DNA of 64,000 nucleotides, taken from Anaeramoeba flamelloides. Taxonomy: Eukaryota > Metamonada > Anaeramoebidae. The DNA is taken from the NCBI GenBank assembly GCA_027625915.1, contig JANTQA010000019.1, positions 1,386,001 through 1,450,000 of the forward strand, given 5' to 3'. Both the position numbers and the translations under genes were made by a program. The notes under the pieces were generated by a model. It saw only the letters and a list, made by a program, of their open reading frames with translations. It had not been told where the DNA came from and made no database searches. Shown here in pieces: positions 22,562 to 33,906 of this stretch. Every line of letters starts with the position of its first letter. The stretch's first letter is position 1.

Positions 22562-23152
22562 TTATTTATTAACATTTTTGTTTTTATAACTGTTTTTTTT
22601 ATTATTATATTTATATTTCCCCCCTTTTTTTCTATTTAATATTTTTTTCATTTTTAATTGATTATTATATTTCTTATTACTTTTCTTTAGATAGCTTTTT
22701 CTTTTCTTTTTTGACATTTCCCTTTTAAAATTATTATATCTTTTATAATTATTGTAGCTATCACTGCCACTTTCACTTTCGCTCTCGCCCCCACCCTTGC
22801 TTTGCATTTCTCCCCCACTTTGACTTTCTTTGCTATTTTGAAATTCATTTTCATTTTCTGAAATATGTAATTGTATGACATCTTCAAATAATTCTGAATC
22901 ACTTGAAGAAGAAAGATCATATTTTAGACCTTGCTCCTTTTTAAACCTTTCGCATAACCCTTTAATCACCTTTGAAGGTGTTAAAGAAGAAAGAGTTAGC
23001 TGCCTTTTCGTTATCGGGCATATTCCCCAATTATTAATATATCTGGTGATCGCTTTTCGTTCAAAAGTATGACCAAATGGAGTGTCAACAGGATCTTTAA
23101 ACAATTGGAATGTAATTGGGCAAGTTAAATCCGGTGGTGGCTTTGTTTTCAA
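22562..23152 (-). CDS. U-box domain segment (E3 ubiquitin ligase-like)
   Basis: Residues 5-68 are a clear U-box: 'DLTCPITFQLFKDPVDTPFG', 'TFERKAITRYI', 'CPITKRQL', and the helix 'VIKGLCERFKKEQG'. The U-box is a zinc-free RING fold that binds E2 enzymes and promotes ubiquitin transfer. A Ser/Glu-rich linker and a strongly Lys/Asn-rich basic tail follow, possibly a nuclear-localisation-type sequence. There is no ATG at the beginning of the frame. Shifting one base in the A11 tract just upstream (about 23161-23172) joins it to the acidic segment as 'PKKKKLKLKTKPPPD', so it is an internal part of a longer protein. The stop after 'KNKNVNK' may be the true end of a U-box gene or another break before the PH-like modules. 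Confidence 0.8.
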   Translation of the reverse strand: MKTKPPPDLTCPITFQLFKDPVDTPFGHTFERKAITRYINNWGICPITKRQLTLSSLTPSKVIKGLCERFKKEQGLKYDLSSSSDSELFEDVIQLHISENENEFQNSKESQSGGEMQSKGGGESESESGSDSYNNYKRYNNFKREMSKKKRKSYLKKSNKKYNNQLKMKKILNRKKGGKYKYNNKKNSYKNKNVNK

Positions 23153-23154
23153 TT

Positions 23155-23780
23155 TTAATTTTTTTTTTTAGGATCAAGAAAAATCATCATTGGCTTGATA
23201 TTATTGTCCATATTACTTCTTTGGAAAAGATTTTTTGGAAAAGTTTGATTATTATTATTATTTTTTGATAATTCATTTATTTCCCATTTTATTTGCTTTA
23301 TTTCTTTTTTATATTGAAAATATTTTTGTTCGTCATAATCATGATTAAATTCATAATCAGAACTTAAAATTTCATCACCTCTCTCGAATTCTTCATCATC
23401 ATAATCACCACCATTGTCTTCACCATGATCTTCATTGACACCATCATCATCGTTTACCTCGTATTCTAATTCATAATCATAATTAGAATCATATTCATCC
23501 TCACTATAAAATTCATCTTCAAAATATTCTGTATAATCATCATCATCGATCCCATAATCCTTTCCAGAATGCGAAGAATTGGACAATTGGTTTTCTTTTT
23601 CATCATCAATATCAATTATTGAATCATTGATGACATAAAGCTCTTGATCTAATTCCATTTGATCAATTTCATTTCTTAATAATTTTAATTCAGCTAATTG
23701 CTTTTCAAATAATAATTGTTGCTCTTGTAGTACTTGTTGTTCCCCTTCACAATATTTATGTTTTGTTTTGATTTTGATTT
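23155..23780 (-). CDS. acidic segment of the U-box protein
   Basis: The frame opens from within an A8 tract near 23790 and reads 'HKYCEGEQQVLQEQQLLFEK' and 'LKLLRNEIDQ' (a short coiled-coil-like stretch). It continues into a very Asp/Glu/Tyr-rich region to 'FLDPKKKN' and a stop inside an A11 tract. It overlaps the end of the preceding 544-residue frame by some 25 bases and leads straight to the U-box in another frame. A separate start at the Met codon 23658 is possible, but the coiled-coil codons upstream argue against it. Confidence 0.55.
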
Positions 23781-25390
23781 TGGTTTTCGTTTTTTTTGCT
23801 TGTCAAAAGATTCTTTTGATCTTCTTCCTTTTGTATTGTATAATCGGACGATTTGTTAATTGTATCAGGAATATGTGTTGTGAATTTAACTTGCCGTGTG
23901 GCAAAATTATTTGCATTTGTCTCCAAATTTCCCTCTGGAATAATTCTTAAATCATTTTTTCCAATTTCAATGTTTTTGATTTCTTCAATTTCTTCAGAAT
24001 TACTCGTATTAGAGGAATCAGAAAGTGACAGATTACTATAATCTGAGAAATCTTCATATTCTTCCCCATCTACCAAAATTTTTAAATTCCTTAATTCCTC
24101 TTCGAATTGGAGTTTTTTTTTTGTAAATTCTTCTTTTATTTGATTTGAGTCAGCGTCAGAGTCAATTGAAAGTGATCTCATGACCAAATCTTTAATGTTT
24201 TTATTTTTATTTTGCTTTTTGTTTTTTAAATTCATTAAAGCCTGTTTCCTTTTGTTTCCTTTATCACCCTCAACTTTTCCTTTGGTTCCTTTTTTTTTTT
24301 CATGTTCCTTTAAGATGTCATCATTATTAACATTTTCGTTGATTTGTTTTATTTCAGATTTTTTGAAATTTTTATTCTTTACATTTACATTTTCACTCTC
24401 ACTTTTACTTTTGTTTTTGTTTTTGTTTCCACTTCCGTCTTCATTTTCCTGGTTAACATTTACTTTTTCAAGTTGGACTTTAATATTTTCAGTATTTGGA
24501 TCAAAATTTGGATTAGGATTAACTTTTGACTGAGGCATTTTTTTTCTAATTTCAATAGTGTTGGTATTTAAATTCTGATACCGCTTTGTGCTTTTATTTC
24601 CATTAGTGTTCTCGTTTTCACTTTCATTTTCTGAATATGAAGAATATGAGGACGACGTTAGGTAGGTTAGTGAAGTAGTTGAAGAAGTGGTTGTTGCAGT
24701 GGTAGTGGAAGTTGTTTTATTATTTGAATAATTTTGATCATCAAAGTTCTTATTGTTAACCATTTCATTGGGATTAATTGTTAATTGTGACTCGCTGTAA
24801 TATTTTTCTTCAAATAATAAGTGTTGATAATCCAATTTTGTACTTAATTCAGAATTGGTTTTTTGTTGTACATTTCCAAAACGAGAATTATCAAGGTAAT
24901 TGTCATTTCCTTGATTATTTTGTAATTGAGATTGATGTAAAAAATCATTATTAAAATAATTTTCAACAATCCTTTTAGAATTATCCAAAGATTGGTTCGG
25001 TTGTATACCTTGAGTAAGAGTCTCTTTGTTAGTTCCTTTTTTTTCAAAGTTAGGAACAATGGTTTCTGGAACAGGTATTAATTTTTCTTTTTCTTTTTCT
25101 TTTTCTTTTATTTTTTGAAGATTTTGGGAGATTCTTGGCTTTTGATTTTCAATTTCATTTTTGTTTAAAAGATCTTCAAAAATACAAAAAACTAAATCAC
25201 TAGATTCAAGCAAATCATTAACATAGCATTCTCCTTTGGAAGTTCTTAAGGCAACAATTTTGCGAGGTGTAAAAATATTTCTTTGTTGGATTTTTGTGAT
25301 TAAATTATAAACTCTCATCCCATCAGGTCGCCGAATCGGTATTCTTGTTTTTTGATCACCAATTACAACAACTAAATGAAAACAATTCAT
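23756..25390 (-). CDS. N-terminal segment of the U-box/PH-like module protein
   Basis: A 544-residue frame with a good ATG at 25390. Residues 1-75 ('MNCFHLVVVIGDQ' ... 'RVYNLITKIQQRN' ... 'RKIVALRTSKGECYVNDLL' ... 'SSDLVFCIFED') are compact and look like a beta-grasp (ubiquitin-like or doublecortin-like) domain; this is a fold guess. The rest is low-complexity Asn/Lys/Ser/Thr-rich with charged stretches. It ends in an Asn/Gln repeat at a stop just past an A8 tract. I read 25390 to 19676 as one gene of roughly 1,850-1,900 residues interrupted by about five frame changes and one nonsense codon. Either it is a pseudogene or several breaks are sequencing errors in homopolymers. Confidence 0.65.
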   Translation of the reverse strand: MNCFHLVVVIGDQKTRIPIRRPDGMRVYNLITKIQQRNIFTPRKIVALRTSKGECYVNDLLESSDLVFCIFEDLLNKNEIENQKPRISQNLQKIKEKEKEKEKLIPVPETIVPNFEKKGTNKETLTQGIQPNQSLDNSKRIVENYFNNDFLHQSQLQNNQGNDNYLDNSRFGNVQQKTNSELSTKLDYQHLLFEEKYYSESQLTINPNEMVNNKNFDDQNYSNNKTTSTTTATTTSSTTSLTYLTSSSYSSYSENESENENTNGNKSTKRYQNLNTNTIEIRKKMPQSKVNPNPNFDPNTENIKVQLEKVNVNQENEDGSGNKNKNKSKSESENVNVKNKNFKKSEIKQINENVNNDDILKEHEKKKGTKGKVEGDKGNKRKQALMNLKNKKQNKNKNIKDLVMRSLSIDSDADSNQIKEEFTKKKLQFEEELRNLKILVDGEEYEDFSDYSNLSLSDSSNTSNSEEIEEIKNIEIGKNDLRIIPEGNLETNANNFATRQVKFTTHIPDTINKSSDYTIQKEEDQKNLLTSKKNENQNQNQNKT

Positions 25391-27772
25391 CGTTAATCAA
25401 AATAAATGTAAGTTGCAATGAAGATTGTTTGTTTTTTGTGGCTTCCTTTTTTTTTTCTTTTTCTGTTTCTTTTTTTTTTGATAAAAAGTGTCTTCAATAA
25501 AAAAACTAAACAAAAATGATAATCATTTTTTATTTCTACAGATAACACTTAACAATTAATTCTCTCCTTTTTTTTATTTTCAATTTGAGTAAAAATAAAA
25601 TAGATAAGTATCAAATTTTCGAGTAATAAAATACTCCTTAAAGATAGAATATTTAAAAAGTGCTTAATAAAAGTGAATAAATTGAGCCAAATTGAATGAC
25701 TTTTTACACTAGAAGATAACAATTTGAAAATCAGTAATATAATCACAGAAATGTTCATCAATAATAAACCCTAATCTTCAAAATTACTTATTTTCATTTT
25801 ACGTCTTTTTCTATTAAGGACTTGGTTTTAAATTTTCCAATTTGTTTTGAAATACTTTAATTCAATCCATTTTAAATTGTGAACGAATGTATATTGAAAT
25901 ATTCTCCATTTTGGATCAAAAAATCATTTTATATCATTTTTTTTAAATTAAAAAATCAAGAAGAAAGAAATTTTTAGATACCTTGACCTGAACGGAATTA
26001 TTAAGAAAAGATGAGAATTAAAAAGAAAATTAATCATGATATTTCGACCAAAAAAATGAAGATCATTACAAACATTATCAACGAAATAACTCTAACTTTT
26101 CGAGATCTCAGGTTTATAAGTTTTTTACTTTTAGATTTGTTGAATTATTTAATTGTAACCTAGAAAATCACATTAACCGTTACAAAGGTATGGCAATTTT
26201 CTTTTATATTTTTTTATGTTTGTAATTTTATTTGGGTTTATTTTCTGGGATTCGGGGTCAGAATAACCCTTTCAAGGGTACTATTTACACTGATTAATTT
26301 TTTGAATAAATCTTGGATTACCAAAAACATTAACATTTGGTTTAATTTCTTGGGTTAAATTGCTTTATTAGATTATTTCTCATAAAATACAATTGTTTAA
26401 TTGTAGAAAAATTGGGGTTTGGAAAAATATAGAGGTATTTTCGATTCAAAGATTTAATGAAAATAAAAATTGGTATTTAGTCAAGAGTTTTGTTATTTAT
26501 TAAAAAAAAAAGAAAAAGTTGAAAAAAATAGATCTTTCTTTTTGAGAGAAAATCGGTATTTGGGGAAATTTCTGTTCGATACTCTCCAACTTTGTTTTAG
26601 CTTTTATTAAATTCTAAATTCACCAGAAAATGATAAAAACTAATTATTAAATTGTTACATTTTTCACTATTTTGGTATATTCTATACAATTTTTGGAACC
26701 CAATCAACTTAATCACCATACCAAAAAAAAAAAAAAAATAGGAAATTTTCAGCAATGTATACGGCTGGAAAAATTGTTTTCAAATTAAATTTTCTCAAAA
26801 TGCATATTTTTACCAAACTTCTTTTTCATTTTTTGAAAAGTGGTTAGACAAATTTAGTATAAATATATCATTTTTTCCATCCTAGATCTCACTAAAGAAA
26901 AATTTGTAAGATTAAACAACCACCAGCCACTCTTTCCAAGACTTCTAATATTAAATTACAATTGTATAAATAGTCGTTAATAAAATCATTTTTTCAACCT
27001 TAATGCTTTTCAAATTTGAAATATGAACTATTGTACAAACTTCTTCTTGATAAAAATTGCTTTAGATGAAGAGCTGGAAGGTTCAAAGTTAATGATTTTT
27101 GAAATCGAACTTAATTGATAAATCGTAAACTTTCAAAGGTTTTTTTTATAATACGAAAAAAACCTTTGAAAAAATACCAGTTTAAAAAAACACACAAAGA
27201 TCTCCAACACAAAAATCCATTGTGGAGTTACAATTTTAAAATAATATTTATCTGATTTAAACCAATTTTTATGGAAATTGCAGATTTTTATGAAATAAAA
27301 GTATATTTTTTTTATTTTATTATTAAATTATCTCAAAATACCAGTAAAATTCGTTGAAAAGTGACTTAAAACAAAAGAGAGAAAAATAATATTGTACCCA
27401 TTTCATTCAATAATATTACTTGATATTCAAAAACAATCAAAAAGAGCAATATAATTAAATCTTGGTTAAATTTTCCAAAGGGAACGTATTGATTAGAATG
27501 AAATTATTTCGTCAACCAAAATCCAATAATTAAATATTCCAAATTATTGTAATCGAAATATTGTAATGCGTTCGCCTAAACATCAAACTCTTGATTACTC
27601 TACCATATCATATTTATCAACGGATCTTTTCAATATCAATGAAAAAAAAAAAAAAACATAATTAATTAAACTTATACTGAGAACTATTTCATCATTTTCT
27701 TCACTTTACTTTTGAGTTTGATCTTGGTTTTATATAAAAAGAATATATATATATATATATATATATAAACTA
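25391..27772. other. 2.4-kb intergenic stretch, no gene seen
   Basis: The upstream flank of the U-box gene and A+T-rich filler. A 70-residue minus frame at 25549-25761 has no features. A (TA)n run lies at about 27748-27768. No RNA gene or repeat end was recognised. Confidence 0.45.
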
Positions 27773-28310
27773 GATTCCAAAAAATTGGACACGGTTTAAA
27801 CAGTGGAAAGAACATCATTACTGCACTTTAAATTCAATTTGGAAAGAATTTTGATTTTACAAACTATTTCATTTTTTGTCTTTTTTGTTTTGGTTTCATT
27901 TCCTTTTTGTTTTCTGCAAGTTATGTAATCTGTTTCCTTAGATCTGAATTTTTTTTTAATGGTTGATAGAAGGTTACTGTTGAGTTTGTTAAATTGGAAG
28001 ATAACATACAATTTATAGATGGTATCTTAATCATTTGATCGATCAACAATTATTGGTGAAATTTCAACAAATTTGCCAATACATTTTTTATTTCCCTTGT
28101 TTCAATATTTTGGACACACTGTTTTTTTTTTTTTTCGTTTTATATTTTTTTCTTTTATTTAGATTAAAATGATTACTTATTAAAACATTAATAATAGGTA
28201 ACTTAAGTGTTGTTTTATATTATTTTTGGAAAAATACAATAGATTGGTTTTTTTTTTTTTTACCTATTTTTGATTTTAGGTGTGTCCAAATTTTTAGAAT
28301 GGGGTTTATA
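27773..28310 (+). mobile_element. DNA-transposon-like family D, copy 1
   Basis: Ends 'TTCCAAAAAATTGGACACGG' and 'GGTGTGTCCAAATTTTTAGA' are inverted repeats about 500 bases apart. The interior landmark 'CAATTATTGGTGAAATTTC' recurs near 29.5, 38.0, 41.4 and 44.65 kb. A 71-residue Lys-rich minus frame inside is not recognisable as a transposase. Confidence 0.6.
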
Positions 28311-28317
28311 TATAAAC

Positions 28318-28674
28318 TCTATTTCAAAAATTGTAACTCACCTGAAATAATAAATTGAAAAAAAAATATCCTTTAGTATTCAAGAACAGTTAATAACTAA
28401 ACATGATTTGTAATTCACTTTTAAGTCATTCTAAATCTATAAAAGCCTGATATATTAAAAATTAAAAAAAAATAAAACCAAAAACTCAAAAAAATCGAGT
28501 CACAATTTTTGAAATGAGCATTACGGATTTTTTATTATTGAACTTTCACTGAAAAAAAGTTGAAAAACAAGATTTTTTATGAATAATTAAATCCATTTTC
28601 AAAGACATTACATAGTCCCAATTTTCTTAGTGATTATTTGTCTTTTCGAAGATCTTTTTTTTTTTTTCCACTGA

Positions 28675-28725
<51 letters not shown>

Positions 28726-28870
28726 AAAAGCAAAACTATAATTTGCAAAATTAGAAAAAATGATTCTGATCCAAAAATATGAAAATATTTTTTTTATAAA
28801 AAATACTGGTATAAACCCTCAAAACAACACCCATTAACAGTATAATGTGAGTCAAAATTTATGAAAAATA
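28318..28870 (-). mobile_element. DNA-transposon-like family C, copy 3
   Basis: Reverse-orientation copy starting 'TTTCAAAAATTGTAACTCAC' and ending 'GTGAGTCAAAATTTATGAAA'. It contains a pure A run of about 41 bases (about 28680-28720). It abuts family D copy 1 with only TA-rich bases between. Confidence 0.55.
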
Positions 28871-29342
28871 GTTTATATATATATATATTTATTTATGTAA
28901 TAAATGAATCCTTTTAAAAATTTTTATGATTGAATCATATCTACTTGAATAATGATTATTAAATAACTGAAACCATCCTTATGATAAAATTTTAAAGTTA
29001 TCGAGTATTATATTTGAAAAAAAAACTATTAAACTTAATAAAAACAGATTTGGTAGAAATTTATATTTAGATTAATAAAAGAAAAATTAAAAAAAAATTA
29101 TTTATCAATTCACATTCTTTAATGTTTATTAATAAAGCAAGGACAAATTATAATTCAGTTATATTACAATAAAAAAAGTAGAATTAAATGAATCTAAATA
29201 AAAAACCTCAGTTATAACGTATTAATCAGTTATCCCCACCCCCCATGAAAAAAATAATTGTAAAATATCAATTATAAATTTACAAGTTTTAAAGGGAACT
29301 GAATTAAACAAGATGATTTTAATAATAATCAATATTAAATAA

Positions 29343-29868
29343 AACCCATTCAAAAAAATTTGATACACCAAAAATCAAAAATTGGCAATAAAAACCTCAA
29401 TTTTTTATATTTTTTCCAAACTTAATATAAAATCACATTTAAGTAAAATTTTATTAATGTTTTTATAAGTAAGCATTTTTGTCCAAATAAAAGAAAAAAA
29501 ATAGAAAAAAAAAAAAATAAAAATTGGTGTGTCCAAAATAAAGAACCGAGAGGAACAAAAAATACATTGGTAAATTTTTTGAAATTTCACCAATAATTGT
29601 TGATTGATCAAATGATAAGATAACAAAAACCAATTGCATGTGATTTTTTTAATTTAACAAACTCGGCACTAACCTTTTATCAATCATTGAAAAAAATAAA
29701 TTATAGATCTAAGGAAACAGATTATGTAACTGGAAAAAAGGAAATCAAAACATAACAAAATGGAAAAGAAAAAAAAATGAAATAGTTTGTAATATATATA
29801 TATATATCCAATTGAATGTAAAGTGTATTATTGTTATTCTTTCCACTCTTTAAATTGTGTAAAATTTT
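29343..29868 (-). mobile_element. DNA-transposon-like family D, copy 2
   Basis: Reverse complement of family D: starts 'CCCATTCAAAAAAATTTGA', has the interior 'GAAATTTCACCAATAATTG' and ends near 'GAATGTAAAGTGTATTA'. With copy 1 it forms an inverted pair around family C copy 3. Confidence 0.55.
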
Positions 29869-32592
29869 ATAGAATTTAATTTATTTAGATGATTGAAATC
29901 ATAAGAATAATTAAAAAATATTTCTATTTTAAGGAAATCATAATAAAAAGTTAATACTTGGAGTGATACATAGTACTTATATTTTAAAGAATATAAATGA
30001 ATTGAGTATTAAATCCAATAATCCTGTATTTTTTCAATCACAGAAATCCTAAACTCAAATAATATTTAAAATAGAAAAGTTCAATTTTTATTCAAAAATT
30101 AATAACTTTTTAAATTATCCAAAAAGATAATCTTGTTTTATGTTGGTTAATAATTCACAATTGTGATAAATTCAATATTTATATATATAAAAAAACTAAA
30201 ATTAGTATCATTGGAATTTTTTTTCATTTTCTCTCAGACTATATATCCAAAGAAAATAATCATAAAATATTAATTTCTGAATTTGAAAAAAAAAAACAAA
30301 TATTTGATTATTTAAAATAATAATTTAATGTTTGATTTTATGAATATACAAAATTCACTCTTTTTATTAGCTTGGATATTTATAAAGGTATATTTAAAAA
30401 TTTATTAAAATAAAAAAAATCTAATTATTGAAATTCGATCAAATAAGGGATATTGAAAAGACACACAAGAAATTACAAAAAAATGAGTTTTTTATTTGAT
30501 TTACTATATTAGGAAATTTAAAACACTTCTTAACAAAATAATTTTATTCCTAATAGAATAATAATATTACAGTTTATATTCAATTTTGATTTTTTTTTCT
30601 AAAAGTATATACATTTTCCCATTTTTAAATTTTTTAATTCTGAAAACCATCACGAAAAATATATTTACATGATTGTAATGGGATATTGAAATATTGAGAC
30701 CAAAAATAATATTTATTACTATATTCCTGATAAGGGGCATAGAAAATTTAGAGTTGAATCTTTTAATTTTTTAATTTTTTCAATATTTTTTTTATTATTT
30801 TTTTTATGTTTGATTACATTATGCTTGAAATATAGAAATTTTTTCATATTGAATACTCAAAATTAATAAAAGAACAACATAATAAAATATACTTAATAAA
30901 ATGTAAGCTTAATTTCAAAAATAGGGAAAGATTTTTCCTTTGAAAAAAATTTATTTAATTGTTTTTTTTTATTATTATTGAATAATATGCTATTTTACTA
31001 AAATTTTTAGAGATAATAACTAATATAGATTAGTAAATTTAAATATATTGTTATTATTTTATTTTTTGGAAGAAAAATGAAAAAAGATTAATATAATTAT
31101 AAAAATATTTGCCCCTAATTTTGAAATTTTGCTTATGTTTTAAATAAATCTTTTCTTTTTAGAGGTAATGAAGATAATCAACCTTACAAATAAATTTGCT
31201 GAAACCAATTGTAAAAAATAAAAATTCAACATGAGTATCTTTCATTGGATATTTCTTCCTTCTCTTTTTAATTTTGTGAGAATAAATATTTTATTACCTT
31301 AGAAACCTTTCTCCTAGTACTTTTTATAATTATTTTATTATAATTTTTTTTTATATAAGTATTTTCTAAATCCTTGTTTTAAATATTGTTTGCAAAATAA
31401 ATTGAAATGAAGAATAGGGTTCCTAATATTAAATTAAATGGATTGGATTCTCAGAATCTAAAAAAAAAACTTCAAAAGGTTCAACTACTAAGAACGAAAA
31501 AATATGGTGAAAATAATTAAAGATTTCTTAATTATTATTTTGGTTTTTGCAAATTATTTTAAAATAAATAATTATCAAATCAAACAAATTCAATCCAATA
31601 AATATCTATTTCTGAAGAAGAATTCAAAAATATCTTATTTTTCTGAACAAAAAACAGGAATAGGAACAATTACATGAAAATATGATTTTAAAATCCATTA
31701 TTGGGTAATTATTTAGAACCAACCAATTAATTTATTTCTAAAAAATTTCTTCAAAACATTTTTTTTTTCTTTCAGAATTAAAAATAAAATCGAGTAAAGA
31801 AGAATTAATTTGATTGAATTTTACATATAAGATCAAAAAAATAAATCATTTTTTATTTATTTTTATTTATTCAATTTTTTTTTTTGATTTCCATTTTTTT
31901 AATTGCTAAATTAAATATATTTTACTAGGGTATATTCAATATTCCTATTTTTTAAAGTATTTCTTTATTTGGTTAAAGAAATGTTTTTCAGAATTCATTT
32001 TCGAAAAAGGTGTGGAACTCAAAAGTTTGACAATGTGGCTGCTCCCTTAAACAAATAATTTCTAACAAAATTGAAAATTTTGATCCTTTCTGTTTCTCTA
32101 TTATCTTTTTTGGCAAGGAAACAAAGAATTCTACTTTATATCCAAAGTTGAGTGATCACACAACTTAAACACTAAAACAAAATGTAACTCAATGAAATAT
32201 CCAACATAACCAAATAAGCTTACTTCTTAACCTCAAAAAAATAAAAAATGTTTTATAAATAATCCTGTGATCTTGAAAATTAGAAGCGTTATTAACTTAA
32301 AATGAATTTTTCAACTTTTAAGAATCTCATAAATAATACATCCGAAAAAAAAAAGTATTTCGCGTTTTTTTTTGCAGAATTGATAAGATTTCACAAAAGT
32401 AGTTAGTGTGTATTTAAGTGGGAAATGTTTTGCTGTTTCCTTGACTTTAATTCACAAGAAATCAAGATCTTTATCAATAACAGATATCGACGAATATAAA
32501 TCGCAAATATGTGCCTTAAAAAATCATTTTATTTATTTTTGTTGAAGTGTTGTCAAATATTTATTTGTATTAGAAATTAAACAAAGCGGCGT
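29869..32592. other. 2.7-kb intergenic stretch with one MITE remnant
   Basis: A+T-rich and non-coding. At about 30903-31137 a pair of arms, 'GCTTAATTTCAAAAATAGGG' and 'CCCCTAATTTTGAAATTTTG', resembles the ends of family B (60669-61788). The last 200 bases are the 5' flank of the plus-strand gene at 32593. No other feature. Confidence 0.45.
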
Positions 32593-33906
32593 ATGACTTA
32601 TTTTATACCAGATTTTGGGAATTTTCAAAACAATTATTATGACAAAATAAATGAAGATCGAATAAACGGCTATTTGCCAAACAAAAGACACAAAGCTTTC
32701 TCGGATTTAATAAAAACAAAAAATACATTGGATTCAATTACAAGCCAACAGGTGTTGAATTTAAAAACACAAATACAGACCGAAAGGCAATTAAAACTCA
32801 AATTAAAACAAAAAAAAATAATTGATACCCAAATAACAAACGATTTTGGGAATTTGAATACTTGTCAACCTAAAAAAGATTTTAAACCTTCTTCTGTTTC
32901 TTTTGAATGTGATCTTTTTTTGAATGATTTTCAAATCCTCAATCCACAAACAAAAATTACCAAAAATGTTCAAATGCGAAATATCATTGTTAAAAAATAT
33001 CTGAATGAATCACCAAAAATTTTAAGAATAAGTCATCACTCACAACAAGAAAAAAAAACTTTGGAAGAAAGGAAATTACAAAAAGAAAAAATTGAAAAAA
33101 TTGAAAAAAAAGGAAAAGAAAAAATTGAAAAAGAAAAAGAGAAAGAAAAAGAAAAAGAGAAAGAAAAAGAAAAAGAGAAAGAGAAAGAGGAACAACAAAG
33201 AAAACGAAAAGTGCAACAAAAAGAGACAATAACAGAATTACAATCAGAATCGGAATACGAATCTAATTCTGAAATAGAACCTGAGTCTGGGAGCGAAATA
33301 GATAAAGAAAATAAACAATCCACAATAAATCAAGACAATTCAAAGCCAACCAAAACATTTCAAAATAATGGGGTTGTCATTTTTGTAAACTCAACAAATT
33401 ACTACAACAACGAATCACAAACAAACCAGAATTTTTGGGATCAGTTTTTGATCAACGAAAACAGTCACACAAATGATCAAGAAATGGGAAATGACAAAAG
33501 ACAAGAAAAATCACAAGAAACTTTCAGCAAAAAGAATCAAAATAACATACAAAAAGAGAAATTAATTTTCAAAAGGATCACTAATTTGAATGGCGGGCAT
33601 AAAAAGGAAAATTTTGATATTATTAATGATGATATTTCCAAATTAAACAATAAATTAGATAAAATTATTGAACCTAAAATTGAAATCCTGGAAAATATTG
33701 AGAAGGAAAATAATAAGAATTTAAAATTAATTGCCCCACTAAAACCCAAAATCTTATATAAAAATCTTAATAATCAATATAATCCAAAAAACTCTGCTTT
33801 TTGTAATCCAAAACAAATCAGCCCTCAAAATAAAAAAGTTCTTTGTTTTGAATTTTTACAGTTAATTGATTCTTTGACCGACCTTGAATTTATGCATGAT
33901 TTTTGA
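32593..33906 (+). CDS. unknown Lys/Glu-rich protein
   Basis: A 437-residue open frame, not recognised. Residues 1-150 are moderately complex ('MTYFIPDFGNFQNNYYDKIN', 'SSVSFECDLFLNDFQILNP', 'VKKYLNESPKILRISHHS'). Residues 155-210 are a highly charged Lys-Glu repeat written as GAAAAA/GAGAAA hexamers, probably a single long helix. A Ser/Glu linker and an Asn/Gln-rich region follow, then a more ordered tail ('KKVLCFEFLQLIDSLTDLEF'). The start ATG follows a comparatively G+C-rich 'AAGCGGCGT'. Sustained codon structure over 1.3 kb against stop-dense surroundings argues for a real gene. The short conserved-looking ends could be docking motifs. No signal peptide or membrane segment is visible. Confidence 0.7.
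   Translation: MTYFIPDFGNFQNNYYDKINEDRINGYLPNKRHKAFSDLIKTKNTLDSITSQQVLNLKTQIQTERQLKLKLKQKKIIDTQITNDFGNLNTCQPKKDFKPSSVSFECDLFLNDFQILNPQTKITKNVQMRNIIVKKYLNESPKILRISHHSQQEKKTLEERKLQKEKIEKIEKKGKEKIEKEKEKEKEKEKEKEKEKEKEEQQRKRKVQQKETITELQSESEYESNSEIEPESGSEIDKENKQSTINQDNSKPTKTFQNNGVVIFVNSTNYYNNESQTNQNFWDQFLINENSHTNDQEMGNDKRQEKSQETFSKKNQNNIQKEKLIFKRITNLNGGHKKENFDIINDDISKLNNKLDKIIEPKIEILENIEKENNKNLKLIAPLKPKILYKNLNNQYNPKNSAFCNPKQISPQNKKVLCFEFLQLIDSLTDLEFMHDF

Noticed and set aside
27796-28011. Possible DNA-binding domain of a family D transposase
   Set aside because: A 71-residue Lys-rich frame, not conserved in the other D copies by eye.
32990-33323. Minus-strand Phe/Ser/Leu-rich frames
   Set aside because: Antisense of the Lys-Glu repeat of the gene at 32593.
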